A stretch of 64,000 bases of DNA. Source: Liolophura sinensis (lineage: Eukaryota; Mollusca; Polyplacophora; Chitonida; Chitonidae). Shown in pieces: positions 11,086-22,879 of the stretch. The position numbers and the translations under genes were made by a program. Each line of letters starts with the position of its first letter. The stretch's first letter is position 1. Below the pieces are notes generated by a model. The model was not told the origin of the DNA, did not search any database, and saw only the letters and a list, made by a program, of their open reading frames with translations. The DNA lies in contig NC_088300.1 of the NCBI RefSeq assembly GCF_032854445.1, positions 62,782,984 through 62,846,983 of the forward strand, given 5' to 3'.

Positions 11086-14000
11086 GATCTGCTGTGGTGA
11101 ATGTTATTTTATCTGTGTATCGATCATGTCCACAAAACCGCAAACTGTTGTATTAGAAAAAATTGAAAAGATTGTAGCAGTATAGTATATCGCTATCCAC
11201 AGCTGCAAGAGGATTCAATGTCATTTAAAATAAAATGTAAATTTACAGTTCATCAAGAGTAAAATCATTCCAAAATGGAAACAAAATGGTTAGACTGGCT
11301 AATGAGATGGAACTCTTCGTTTACTGCTTAGAGTCACTGACTGATGACAATACAATGATGTCCCTTTCTGTTTTGAAGTCATCATTTAATGATACACCAT
11401 GGTAGTTTAAAAATATATAGTATAAATTCAAGAAAACTGCTGTCAAACTTTTTGATATTTTTACACTTTATGATACCCATCGCCACTGAAGATCACAACT
11501 CAAATGATGATTAAGTGTGACTGTTTTTTACAATGTATGTTCCAAGTTCAACTCATGTTAAATTTCAGGGATTGGCCCCACTATCACACTACCACAGCGG
11601 ATCACTTCTGTCAATTGTCATGAAGTCATGCATGTACTCCTTGGAACTCTAAAACCCTGTACTACTGGCTTGTCACAGTTAGTAAATAAGTATAACCTAT
11701 CAAATCTGATCATCATTTCAAAACAAACCAAAGCTCTAAAAGCAACTTTAATAACCGCCATTTATTCTGTATCCATACAACATAAAACATCACAGCTGAA
11801 TGGTGTCAGAAACAAAAATAAAATGACATAGGAACACATCATACTAAATCCATAACTAACGGTCTCAAACACCATATATGAATTCATGGAGTATCATAGT
11901 GCCCAATGATATGCCATGTCTACCAAACAATATCAAAACAAAATGAGTCCGCTTTGGATAAAACTATTTATCTCTCTCTTTTCTTTAGCATGCACATAAT
12001 ACGACAGGCATGAACACCTTCACACAGCTGTACAGAAAGGGAATAAACATACAGCTGACAAGATCCCAGTTAATAATCTTCACAAATTCAGCTGTATCTC
12101 CTTAGCTGTCAGTTTTCATCGCCTCTTGAGCCAGGCTAATAGAATTCTAAGCAACTGTATTTCAAATTCCGTGACAACTTTGCTTATTTGAATACGGAAA
12201 ACTCACTCATGCCTCAGCACAAACTTATTTACAAACCTTTATTGTCAATAATGGAGGCAATCTGAGTATAATCACAGGAAATACATTAAATAAATGATAT
12301 GGAAAAAATGTCTCTTATTTTTTTTTTAAGCGCACAGATCTGCTAGTCTCAACAATTGCAACATGGACGAATAGGTTAATCAAATTCTAAAAGCTTTCGT
12401 TCAGGAATTGTTTCAATCCATCAATTATTTTCAGATACCGAGACACTAATGAGATTCTCATCTTCACAATTTTAATATTTCAACAACGACTGATTTAACT
12501 CATCTTCAGAAGTGATTACCTAAATGAAAGATTAAATATTAAGATGTAAAAGTTAAAATTTCAGTACTCTGAGTGAATGATCGTTTTATTGACTCCAGTT
12601 CATTTTCAAATCGGTAGGACACTTCCAAATCTGCATAAACAGCCTGAAGATATTTCTACTACTATACTGTATTTTTAAGTATATGTATGTCTACATACAT
12701 GTCAATATTACACATATAAAACAAACAAATGTGGCAAAGCAATGAGTAATTGGTTACCTACTTGCAATTACATGCACTAACTTGATCAGTGTTTATTAGA
12801 AATATTTCAAATTTTAAAAAAATCCACTGGCGGAACAGGAGAAAGATGAACATGTGTACATGTCAGTAGCATTATGACCATTTTCTGAGAAAACCTTGCT
12901 CATAAGTTTTCAGGAGATAACACATTTACAATTAAGCCCTTAACATAATTTAACCAAAGTTCTACCCAAAAACCCAAAAAGGCCTTCATCATCATTAAAT
13001 GTATCTTACACTGAATCTAGCTTGAAGAGTTCAAGAATTTGTTAACTATGTAAAAGAGAGTGGACCTTAGTGGCTTTGACAGAAATTAATACGTCAACTT
13101 CACAAATTTCTGACAGGCATCTAGAATGCATAAAATATGTCACATGACTTGGTATCAGCTTTCAGGAAATAATACACTTGCAGCTTGGAAATTATACAAG
13201 TTAACTTATACTGCAAGTGAATTGCAAGTTTAGTAAGTCTGGGCAAGAGTTCAAGAAATATAACATTTTAACAAGAATATAAACAAAAGAATGGATGTAT
13301 GGACATAATTGATTTTGGTATCCACCATCATTCAAAATTCAGAGAATGGAATTCCATACATGCTACATGTACGTACCATCAAAGTTCTGCCTTTTAATCC
13401 TTCCATGAAGAGAGCTAGTTCAGACATCAAAAAAAAAAAAAAATGAAGACTTCAACTGGGAAATGACAGTGGCATGAATTAGATCTCAAGAACTGAGGTT
13501 GTATTTACAATTCACCACAGTCTGCTTTATAGAGCATCTCAGCAGGACTAGTGATCAACAGATAACTCTTTAAAATAGCAAGCTGAATAATTCTTGACGA
13601 ACTTTATCATTAACAGCGTTAAGGGACAGCAGTCCCAGCTAGACTAGCCTCCACATCTTGAAGCAGGTGTCAATACTAGTGAATGTCAAAACTTTAAAAT
13701 ACAAGTAGCAGATCTGATCCATTTCGAGGGACCACTGTCATCTGTACTATAAATGACACAACACCTGAACATTTACGAAGCAGTTCAGAGTGTCATACCT
13801 TAACCAGTTCTATCAGACAAATCCCCCTCCCTCCTCCACCCCGACTCCCTGCGACCATCCCCATACCAGGGGCTATAGGTGGCGTTGTGAGTATTATGCG
13901 TGATGGGTGCTGGGGAGAATGTATTCAAAAAATTACTGAATAAATTTGTGATTATTTTTAGGATATCTGGTATTGGTATATGTTTTTCTCTAGCGTGGTC

Positions 14001-15100
14001 AGTAAACCAACTCAGTGTTAGTACATCTGCTTTAAGGTTCTTGAAATGCTGGCATCAACTAAAACTTTACAAGATGGATTCTCATCCATAAACATCTAAA
14101 ATTACTATGGTCCTGCTCCCAGCCTAACTTTGTTGAGGGGGGGTGGGGGGTGGAGGGACTGATCAGCTTTCTTGTTTCTGGTACAATGCCTTTATTTCCA
14201 GGGGAGCAGAGGAGGCTGAGACTGGCCTTATAACCTTAACCAACTGGAACACTAGTCCATTACTCACTACATTAGTACATGAAGTGATGTACAAACATGT
14301 AGCCTGTGTAGCAGCCCAGCTGGACAGGGTTTTTCTTATACATACATGTATAGAGCCCTGTGTTGCTGCCTATTTTGACAGGGAAAACTAACAACTTTAA
14401 AGTCTTGACCTTAACAACTAGAGCCCATCCATATATAAACTCCAAAAAGTCATCAGAAGTGTAGACATGTCAAAGTCTGCATCACTAAACCATTTCTTAA
14501 CAGTAATCCAGCCGATTAAACTTTTAAATAAAACAAGTTGATTCAATGTCAGGCACATTTTGAATTCAAATTTCTGCTCAGTTCTGGCAAGGTAAGTGAT
14601 GGCTCTTCAAAATTTCTTCCAACAGTACTTTTCGTGTTTTTTTTTTTTTTTTGCATTCAAAAATAAAAGGTATTAAAGTCACTGGATTTCGTTCTTAGCA
14701 GCTATTCTTTCAAACGGCCAGCAACTAACTTGTCTGAGGTCCTAGTATGACTCCAGTGCATTCCAAAAGTTCAATGGGTGCATTATTATGTTTTGAACAA
14801 GGTTTGTTGGTGCAAGTTTTAAAATCTTATAACCTCGGATAACATGTGGATTTTCCGTGTATACCAAACATTAAGAAGTAAAGGTTTATGAAATTTTCTT
14901 GCTGGTGATTTACGACCACAAGAAGGGCGATGCATACTACATTAGGACAACATATAGCACGGCTCAAATCTGTGTAGCTGCTGTCCCAGTATGCATAGTC
15001 TTCTGTCTTTGGTTTACATAACAATGGATATCCCTTCATAATTAAAAACCGAAACCAGAAATCTTTGTAGTATCTGAATTTACTCTATAGACTAGTATAA
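11086..15100. other. Gene-free stretch, possibly intron of the leftward gene
   Basis: AT-rich with no supportable exon. Pyrimidine-rich and A-rich homopolymers occur near 12,320, 13,430 and 14,636. A diverged tandem duplication of about 55 bp occurs near 14,284-14,388: AGCCTGTGTAGCAGCC...GACAGGG, then AGCCCTGTGTTGCTGCC...GACAGGG. Confidence 0.4.
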
Positions 15101-15124
15101 GCATTTCACAGCATACTGCTTAGT

Positions 15125-15262
15125 CCCAGTGCACTGACTGTTGGTTGATAAATATTTAGATACGCCATATTCATGGCTGCTCAACCACAGTCAGAGTCGA
15201 GCAACTTTGTCTCAATGGAGGACAATGTCCAAATATTTCTTAACTAACAGTCAGTGTACTGG
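15125..15262. repeat. Imperfect inverted repeat (foldback or MITE-like)
   Basis: The left arm (15,125-15,158) carries CAGTGCACTGACTGTTGGTT and ends AAATATTTA. The right arm (15,231-15,262) begins AAATATTTCTTAACTAACAG and continues TCAGTGTACTGG. Reverse-complemented, the right arm matches the left over about 33 nt with a few mismatches. The loop is about 72 nt. Weaker complementarity continues outward. No target duplication was found. Confidence 0.7.
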
Positions 15263-15444
15263 AACTACATACTACTAAATTTTGCCTGTCCAGTACTAGG
15301 CCAGTGGGCAGAGTACGTGTGTGATAAACCGTGGACAAGTACAGTGTTGACAGTTCTATGGTCAAACACCTGTCTTGAAAGACAGTCACTCTCCAATCTC
15401 ACCATATTCGCACAACACTACACCTAATGCATCACCACAGTTAC

Positions 15445-15720
15445 CTGTCAAACACCAAAGTTGTGATGTAAACAACTTTCTTCGCCGGAAGAGATTTCGA
15501 CAGTTCACATTCCCGTCTGCCGGCCTGGCTGACCTTCACCCTTACCCAGCGCCCTCTTGTGTCGTAGACAAGTATGAAGGTCCCTAACTTTGCCAGCTAC
15601 TTCCTGTTGGTTTCTACAGCCAAACGATCTATATAAATGATCGTAGGTGTTGTCTACATTTCTGACAAGTGCTGCGAGAAAAAATTTTAAACTCGAATTT
15701 TTTAATGATGTACACATAAA
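15445..15720 (-). promoter_or_regulatory. Candidate promoter / non-coding first exon, leftward
   Basis: This block is visibly richer in G+C and CpG than its surroundings. On the minus strand it offers two donor-like sites: GACAG then GTAACT at the 15,445 boundary, and CGCTGG then GTAAGG at the 15,546 boundary. It also contains AGCGCCCTCTTGTG (15,550-15,563, plus strand), close to the core of a CTCF-type site. It could be the start of the gene whose coding exon lies at 918-1186, but no sequence links the two. Confidence 0.25.
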
Positions 15721-17290
15721 AACAAAAGGGCTAAAAGTAATTATTGTCTATAAAACATAAGTATTTCATAAATTCATTAACATAATCGCACCGATACCTG
15801 AAATTTACAATACCGACAGGCCTACCTGTGTGCCTATAATGTAAGATTGGTCGACTCAGCAACGAAATCATACTTAATGTTTCTTGACAGTTTCTTTCTT
15901 GAACATTTTCAAAGTGCCTTGAAAATATTGAACTCAGGTATTGCCATGATTTTCAAGAATGGGCCTGATGGTGGGGCAATGGTGGGGATGGTGGCCCTGA
16001 TGACAATAGCGGCTATCAGGCTAGAATGGTCAGCGAGTAGAAAAATGATATCTATTCCTTTCAAGTTTGTATAAAATATTAATTTTTAAGATAAGTTAAG
16101 CTTATCCCTCCATGTAGTTAAGTTTCTCCTCAATGTTTTTAAAAAGGACTCGATTTCAAAATGTAAAAGGCGTCTTATGATAAATTCAAACTGACGCTAC
16201 TATGATATGTTAATATTATCGTAGGGCCTATGTTATACATCTAAGGCACATGAGGAAAAAATCCCTTCGTGTACATGTTGTACAGCTACGTATATCTGGC
16301 CAAGAAGTGTTGTAAAAAGCTATACATGTTTAGAATTACTTATCTAGATGAATAAATGTTTGATTGATTGGTGTTGAACTGGTAGAAACATATGCGTGAC
16401 GGATTTATATATTCAGACGTTACGGAATTACACACAAAATTCCATCACACTCATGCTAACAGTATGAAAATTCATGTATATAAAAATATCGAATTCGTTC
16501 GCAGGAATGTCCTGAACGAATGAAAGCAGATTCCCAGCACGTAAGAACAGCCCAAAGAAAAAAACTGACATCTCAAAGCCATGGACCCAGCAATTTGTGG
16601 AAGCCCTGAGTTAGATTTTTTCAGATTATCAGGGTGATGCTATCCACAGCCATGGCGGGTAAAATCAACTACCCTATTTCTTTTAATTTTTGGGACACCT
16701 GGTCTGCTCATTTTGGCCAGTATATATGTAATTGTAGCAGGAATACTGAGTTTCTTTTTTGTCACCTTGTTAAGCATCTAATGAATAACATACTTATATC
16801 TTTACTTTTCCAAATGCTGGTAAAGAAATATAATACTTTACTTTCAACACTACTAACATCTTTCCCAAAAATTAGAAGAATTAGGGAACTGTATATATCA
16901 TGCACTTTGGTAACATGATATTGGTAACAGAACAGGTATGCATGCAGAAGAGAGATTTTAATTTTACTAAGAATCCTATCGGGACTTTAAAACAGAAAAC
17001 CCAGACAACATGATATGAACGTATTCCTGCTTTTAATAAGACATGAATGGCCCTTTTTTTTTCTCCACACATGATACATAGCTTAGCCAATGCGGATGCC
17101 TGCATGTATAAAAGCAATAATTATATAATCTTGTAATCTTGTTATCGGGCGCCCTGCATGAAAAATTAAGCTGTGACATATTGAAAACTTGTACTAATAA
17201 AGAAAATTTCTTTCCTAGTGCTTTTGTTGTTAGTAGGAAATAAAACCCTTCAACATAATTTTCACAAATAACGTACACAAAGTGGATAAT
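15721..17290. other. Gene-free stretch
   Basis: No exon or transposon ORF is supported. There is a small hairpin near 16,495-16,521 with arms TTCGTTC and GAACGAA, and a short TTGATTGATTGGTG near 16,362 that may be a remnant of a SINE family A tail. Confidence 0.4.
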
Positions 17291-17297
17291 TCATTTT

Positions 17298-17459
17298 GAT
17301 AACCGATAGGCAACGGATTTTACTGCAACTCTATTTTTTTCCTGATCCTCCACAGAAGCATGCGGTGGACCACAACGCAATGCAGTCATTGGATAATCAA
17401 TTACCAATGGATTTTACTGTAGCTCTACTTTTTCCTGATACTTCACGGGAGCACGTGGT
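17298..17459 (+). repeat. 94-bp tandem duplication, second unit split by the Gypsy insertion
   Basis: Blocks recur 94 bp apart: CAACGGATTTTACTGCAACT at 17,311 and CAATGGATTTTACTGTAGCT at 17,405, then TCCTGAT and a GGGAGCACGTGGT / AGAAGCATGCGGT pair. Unit 1 continues GGACCACAACGCAATGCAGT. The matching continuation of unit 2, GGACCACAACGTAATGCAGT, is found only at 23,601, on the far side of the transposon nest. Confidence 0.85.
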
Positions 17460-17629
17460 TGTCGCGTTACCATGTGCTCACTTAGCACATAAAGATAACA
17501 CAGAAGAGTTGACTGATGTAAGATGTCCGTTTACTGCCATGTCATGTCACTCGGCTCAGGCAATGTCATACGTGTACGTGCACTAATATATTACATATTA
17601 ATGTACTATTACATGTACCAAACGCTACA
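17460..17629 (-). repeat. 3' LTR of the Gypsy-type element
   Basis: It is 170 bp, TGTCGCG...CTACA as read on the plus strand, so TG...CA in both orientations. The first ~96 bp match 20,558-20,653, including AGAAGAGTTGACTGATGTAA. The last ~30 bp match 23,566-23,595 (ATTACATGTAC...CTACA). It is the only intact LTR of the pair. Confidence 0.9.
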
Positions 17630-18313
17630 TCCCCCTTTCTTAAGTTTCAAGCCTGTACGACTACGACTTTTGTGAGGATCAATTTCTACGGCAACATCAG
17701 ACTTTCAAGACGAATTCAACTGCAAAGAATAAACGTAATGTTAAAAGAACCTTTTCCAATTAAGTACTCAAGTTTCAAACAACTGATCTGGTTTCTTCCA
17801 ATCCTTTTCCAACAAAAATTAACAGTTTCTCTGGGTGCTGAAAGTAAACTCTTTTTAATTTTGAAAGAACTATCTTTCATTTCATAAAACATGTTATGCA
17901 GTGTTAGTGTAGCAGTTCTCAAGTCAAGGCGAACTGGCTTCCTCACTCGACGACCTGAACGTGTCGTTATGTAGTCACCTGGTTAGGCTGTTGTCCCCTG
18001 TTATTGTTTAGAAATTCAATTGTAGTCAGTCCTGTGGTGTTTACACGAGGTAACGTACAAATTTCCTTCGGGTTACTTCCCTTTACTACTTAGGTTGGCT
18101 CTCTAACCGCAAGTTGTGAAGGGCTGCCTCGTTTGAAGCCTTTTGAAGTCTTTATCATGTAAGACCGTTTTCCTACTGAGCGCAACACACAAACTTCTGT
18201 CTATTCTGGTTCTCTTATTCATACATTCTGTAAGAGTAAAAGTACTTGGAGCCGTTTCACTTTATGTAACTGATCAGTTTACGTTTCTGTCTCCCCTTCT
18301 GCTTTCGGCCTGC

Positions 18314-18463
18314 CGGTGGGGGGGGGGGGGGGTCGCTCTGAGTTCAAGTCCAGGTCATGCTGCCCGGTTTCCACCCACCATAATGCTGGCCGCCGTCGTA
18401 TAAGTGAAATATTCTTGAGTACGGCGTAAAACACCAATCAAATGAATAAAGTAAATAAATAAA
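18314..18463 (+). repeat. SINE family A inserted within the Gypsy element
   Basis: The 3' part of a family A SINE: CCACCATAATGCTGGCCGCC, then TATAAGTGAAATATTCTTGA and CACCAATCAAATGAATAAA. It is bounded by the exact 10-bp direct repeat TTCGGCCTGC at 18,304-18,313 and 18,464-18,473. Its body contains a 15-base G run (18,318-18,332). Its core is better preserved than in most copies here, consistent with a younger insertion than the host element. Confidence 0.9.
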
Positions 18464-18489
18464 TTCGGCCTGCAGACTTTATGTTGTTG

Positions 18490-19335
18490 GAATCAGGCAC
18501 TGTAGGATGAGAGTGGGCGGCAACACTGGTACATCGTTTCTGAGTTTCCGTCCCATTAATAACTCAGACGGTAACTAAGCATGGCGAGGTCAGGATCGTT
18601 TGCTTTCTTAATAAGACCTTTTACGGTCTATACTGTTCTCTCCACTTCTCTATTACCTTCAGGGTAATGCAGACTACTGGTTATGTGCCTAAGAGTCGGC
18701 AAACTTTCCAAACTCATATGAGACAAAGTGTGGACCGTTATCGGATATAACAGTCTCTGGAATACCGTTTCTCGAATAGACGATGCTTTATTAATCTTGC
18801 TTATGTAGTGGTTCTGAGATTAGCAATCTGAATGAACCTCGAATAATAATCCACAGTTACAAGGTAGATGTTGCTCTTTTATTCGAACAGATCATTCCGA
18901 CTTTCTGCCAAGGATAATCTGGTATCTTTGAAGGAAGTAGTGGCTCTGGTCGCTGTCTTTTTACACTGATAGGGCACTTCTCGACTTTAATTTTCAACTC
19001 AAACGAGAGGACTGGCCACCATACTGAAATTAAGGCCAAAGCACACTTTACAATTCGTTGATGATTAGCGTGTAGACAATCAAGTCCCTTATCAAAGTTT
19101 CTGGAATAACTATTCTATTAGACTATAAGTCTATTCCTGAATAACAACTGAAAGCTCGTGTCTTACACACCAATCAGGTCGAAGTTCTGAGTCAGTCTTC
19201 GCTATAGTCAGCCAAGCGCCAGTACAATACTGCATGACTTTTTGTGTTATCTTGTCCATAGTCAGCCTACTGCGAATTTCTTCCATTTGTTTCTCTGTGG
19301 CTGGCATGTTCTCCAGTACTGTGTTTATCAACAGG
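18490..19335 (-). pseudogene. Integrase region of the Gypsy-type element (broken)
   Basis: Minus-strand frames give the spacer after RNase H (MPATEKQMEEIRSRLTMDKI), the zinc-binding N-terminal region ending VEKCPISVK, then PDYPWQKVGM at the start of the catalytic core. Further on there is ISDNGP-like sequence near 18,740 and RKLRNDVPVLPP near 18,530. In-frame stops and frame changes separate the blocks. The relic could not supply integrase activity. Confidence 0.8.
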
Positions 19336-19349
19336 TTTATCTCGTCCTC

Positions 19350-19570
19350 ATCTCATACAAAGTCTGCGATGGTTGAATGTTTTGACGCGTGTAGTTTTAC
19401 AGTGAAATGTCCTACTACTGAAAGCTGTTTTCCACCAGGACCGAACAACTTCTTCTGCGAATTGTTAAGTTTCACTTTCAGACGGGGAGCAAGGTTTGAC
19501 GGAATTGCACCAGTGTCGGCTTGATCAACCTGATCGACAAAGCCATCTACATGTACATTCAATACAACGT
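19350..19570 (-). pseudogene. Aspartic protease remnant of the Gypsy-type element
   Basis: A minus-strand frame contains the active-site-like ADTGA followed by KKLFGPGGKQLSVVGHFTVK, a recognisable retropepsin segment of this group. The usual DTGAD context is altered to DTGAI. The frame stops at the codon after ADFV, and the next recognisable sequence is the spacer before integrase. Confidence 0.75.
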
Positions 19571-19669
19571 TCTACGGAGTAGTGGTCCCTTCACTTACAG
19601 GTCCCGGAAATGCAAAATCCTCATCTTCCTGAACCACACTGACTGAACGTGAAGTAGGGCAACGGACTG

Positions 19670-20332
19670 CGAAATGTACCCGTTTGCGCCATTTTTTACA
19701 CTGGGCGTCCTTTGCTGGGCATTTGTCGTTACTATATAGTTGCCTTCCACATCGATGACACGTTTTCTTCCCTGACTTTTAATTTTGTTTCCTGGTTCGT
19801 CGCTGTCCTTTAGATTGATTTCTATTCAGTCGGCTAACGTTGACGACAGCTTTGGTGTCGCGTCGAGACATCACGTAGCTTTCTATCTTCCACCTGGCCA
19901 AAATTGCATGTTTTTGCCAGTTTTCTCAGAGCGGCAATGTACGCGTCAATCGTCTCAAACGCTTCCTGACAACGTTTGTTGTACCTGTAGGCTTCATAAG
20001 CATCGTGCGCTTCTCCTACGCAAAATTCCTCGAATTTCCTAAGAACAGTATCAATGTCACATTAATCTTCGTAGCCCGAAAATGGTAGACCGTCGTAAAC
20101 TTCCATGTCATCCTCCCCAATAAACGCTAACAGAACTGCACATATGTACTGAGATGTCTCTCCGTCTAGCCGTGATGTTATCTCATAATTCCTCCAGAGG
20201 CGTGCAAATCTTCTCCAATTCTGTTCAAGATTTCCGTTAAAAAAAAGTCTAACTTGCCTGGAACAGGTATATTTGCACACGATCGTCTGGGTGGAGGTTG
20301 TGGAGAGCCATTTCCTGATCTGACAGCGACAT
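19670..20332 (-). pseudogene. Gag remnant with zinc knuckles
   Basis: An ATG at 20,332-20,330 (minus strand) follows the primer-binding site by about 200 bp and starts MSLSDQEMALHN. After a frame change come NGNLEQNWRRFARLWRNYEI and SQYICAVLLAFIGEDDMEVY, typical of Gag in this group. Near 19,765-19,675 lies a CCHC-type knuckle region beginning CHRCGR. In the second knuckle the second cysteine position reads Trp (CKKW), which would break zinc binding. Confidence 0.75.
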
Positions 20333-20538
20333 GTTGATAACGGACCAAGGGGACCAACTTTTGTCCTACAGCCGTGATGGAAGTACTCTTGTTGAGAGTA
20401 ATGTGTAGGCCTACAGTATTACGGACAGTTAATGCCCTTGATGTTGTTGTGGTTTCGCTTATAGTCGCTAACTGTTTGGTGACTCACAGGTCCGTTTTTC
20501 CTTACCTATCAATCCAGGTAAGTGAAATCTGCATCACA

Positions 20539-20556
20539 TCCAGTACTTCTGACACC
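20539..20556 (-). other. Primer-binding site of the Gypsy-type element
   Basis: Read on the minus strand, TGGTGTCAGAAGTACTGG starts immediately after the CA end of the 5' LTR. It begins TGG, as expected for pairing with a tRNA CCA end, and resembles the tRNA-Leu-type site I recall for Steamer-like elements. The tRNA identity is inference. Confidence 0.8.
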
Positions 20557-20869
20557 ATGTCGCGTTACTACGTTATCATTAAGCACAGAAAGATAACAGA
20601 GAAGAGTTGACTGATGTAAGATGTCTGTTTACTGCCATGACATGTCGCTCGCCTCGACCACCACCAAAAAAAAAATGAAAAAGAAACAGAACCAGAACAA
20701 GAGTGAAGACAAATTATCCAGCACCTATAGCTAAATAGACATAGTGTTTTGCCTTTGCTCCAAATGTATATTAAGTCAATAACTTCCACCGCGTATTTAT
20801 GGCTATGACGTTGTGGTACGCCTACTATATTTTGAAGCTTGACGTGCAGGATGTTGCCCATGAGGCCAG

Positions 20870-22879
20870 CTATATAATAGTAATGTAGTATATTGAAAAG
20901 GCAGAACGAGTCGTATAATCCTTATGCAAGACCATGAGATCATTTAACCTAGACTGTGTCATGGTGGACGACAGGTATATTTTTAGCCTACGGAGAGCAG
21001 AGAAAGACCTTTCGCTTGTTGCATTTATGGCTGGCATAACAAGGATCAGACGAAGTACAATGCAAACCTTGGAGAAAAAGGTCCTCTCATGGTATGACAT
21101 ATCAGAAAAAAGGGAAATCAGAGACATCATATCAACAGGCGAGTCTTCCCGTCCGGCAAATTTTACAAAAAGTGTTTTAAACTGAGCACTTGATCTCTCT
21201 TTATCAAAATCTGATGTGTAGAATGCTGCCGGGCTCTAGTTGCTGAATGTAATCTTTATTATTGCAGGCATTCAGAAGCAGATCATGAAGATTTCTATAT
21301 TGTCAGAACCCTGGCAGATCAAACCTGTCTTGAATTGCAATAATGATACGATCAAGAACACCAAAGTACTGTTGCTTGTGGACCTCTCACGGAGTCTGAA
21401 GGGTTTTAACAGTCAAAGAAGCAATTTTCTCATTTGTGACTGCACTCCAATAATCCTAGCTTTCACTTCAGTGTCTGTCGCACATTGTAGTGTCTCTTCA
21501 CACAGATTAAATAAAAATAAAAAAAAAACCTCATAGTTATCAAGAATGCTCCCCAGTGAATTTGCATTGAACAGCCCAGCACGTAGGACAAAGTACTCTA
21601 ACTTCAGGTGTATCAGGTTGAATATTAGTTTTCAGGTTATCAAACAATGATTCACGCCTGGGTGTGTATTTGATCAAATTACAGATTTCGTGCGTGACTT
21701 CCGAAGCGTCTTTAGCAGCTTTTACCTCGTTGATGGCGTCGTTGTTCGCAAGGTTTAATGAGTACCCATAACAGTGTGTGAACAACACTTTCCCTTCCAA
21801 CTTCTGTAAGCTGACAGCCACGCCGGATTTTCTCCCACCGATATTGCTCGCGCCATTATACCATTACCCTCTGCATCTTCGTATGGATACATTAATTCTC
21901 CAAAGAACATCCAAAATTATTTTTACCAAACTTTCAGCAGTGATGTCATCTACTTTGTTAACCTCAAGGAAATGGGCGTGGACAATAAAATCCTCTCCCA
22001 CCCACCTAAAAAATAGTACGACCTGTTCATGATTGGAAACGTCAGCTAACTCATCTACCATTATACAGTAAAACTAGGAGCGATGGATAGACTTCAGAAT
22101 TTCATTTATGACCTGCCTTGAAATAACAGGAATCATTTCATTCTGAATGTCAAGGGATACATATTTTTTTTTTTTATTTCTTTTTTAACCAGTGTGGAAG
22201 AGACGGGTTTGACGCAAAATGATAAGCTGCGTGAAGTTCCCATCGTCTTCATCTGCAGCAACACTGCTTCCACGGAATGGTAAGCCTTGTCGACATAAAT
22301 GACGTATAATTTCAAATATTTTATATATAATGCGTTTATTTTCCGCCTTTTCTTCAGCATGCGCTTGACTGAGGGATTCGCCAACATCTCTAGTAGATGC
22401 TGGTAAGGTAATGAGACGTTCAACGGTTTCTTAATGACACTTGCTAGACTCGCGTTCTCTAAATACGCCCTGTTCTTCTTTCCAGTTACTGAAACCTTTA
22501 CATATGACCGTGGGCTCAGCCTTACTGCTGGAGGATAACCTTGAAGAAAAAGTTGCGTTTTGGCACACAAAACAGAAAGCTAAGTCGGTATTTTCTTGAT
22601 AATGCAACCAGGTGTATTTATCAAACCATTCCGTTTAAAACTTTCGTTTACCTATTGCTTTTTTTCAATCTCACGGAACGGAAAATCAAACAATCTGGGT
22701 TGATTGGGAGTAGATGATACACGTGTCGCGCGAGTACGCTGTGGGGTTATTTGGGACCCAGATGTCGAAGGCGCGTTGTCACCGCATTGAGGGCTTTCTT
22801 CGACAGTCTCTGCCGGAGGAGGCGGATTCTGACGAATTTTTGTACGCGATTTTAGAGAGAAATAGTTTAAAATCGACAT
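20870..22879 (-). pseudogene. hAT transposase, TTF-type zinc finger / ZMYM1-like, multiply frameshifted
   Basis: On the minus strand the order is: N-terminal MSILNYFSLKSRTK with a Pro-rich linker (22,879-22,652); the TTF-type zinc-finger block with LAFCFVCQNATF-like residues (about 22,590), followed by a THAP/ZMYM-like helical segment with HAEEKAENKR (about 22,370) and DIQNEM (about 22,140). Next come MVDELADVSNHEQ with FFRWVG (22,061-21,990), then VLFTHCYGYSLNLA and RVLCPTCWAV (21,780-21,570). The C-terminal hAT dimerisation block has ATSERSFSALRRLKIYL and RLNDLMVLH (21,020-20,900). Internal stops and frame changes separate these pieces. In the family the usual text is PTRW where PTCW is seen. 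Non-functional relic. Confidence 0.85.
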
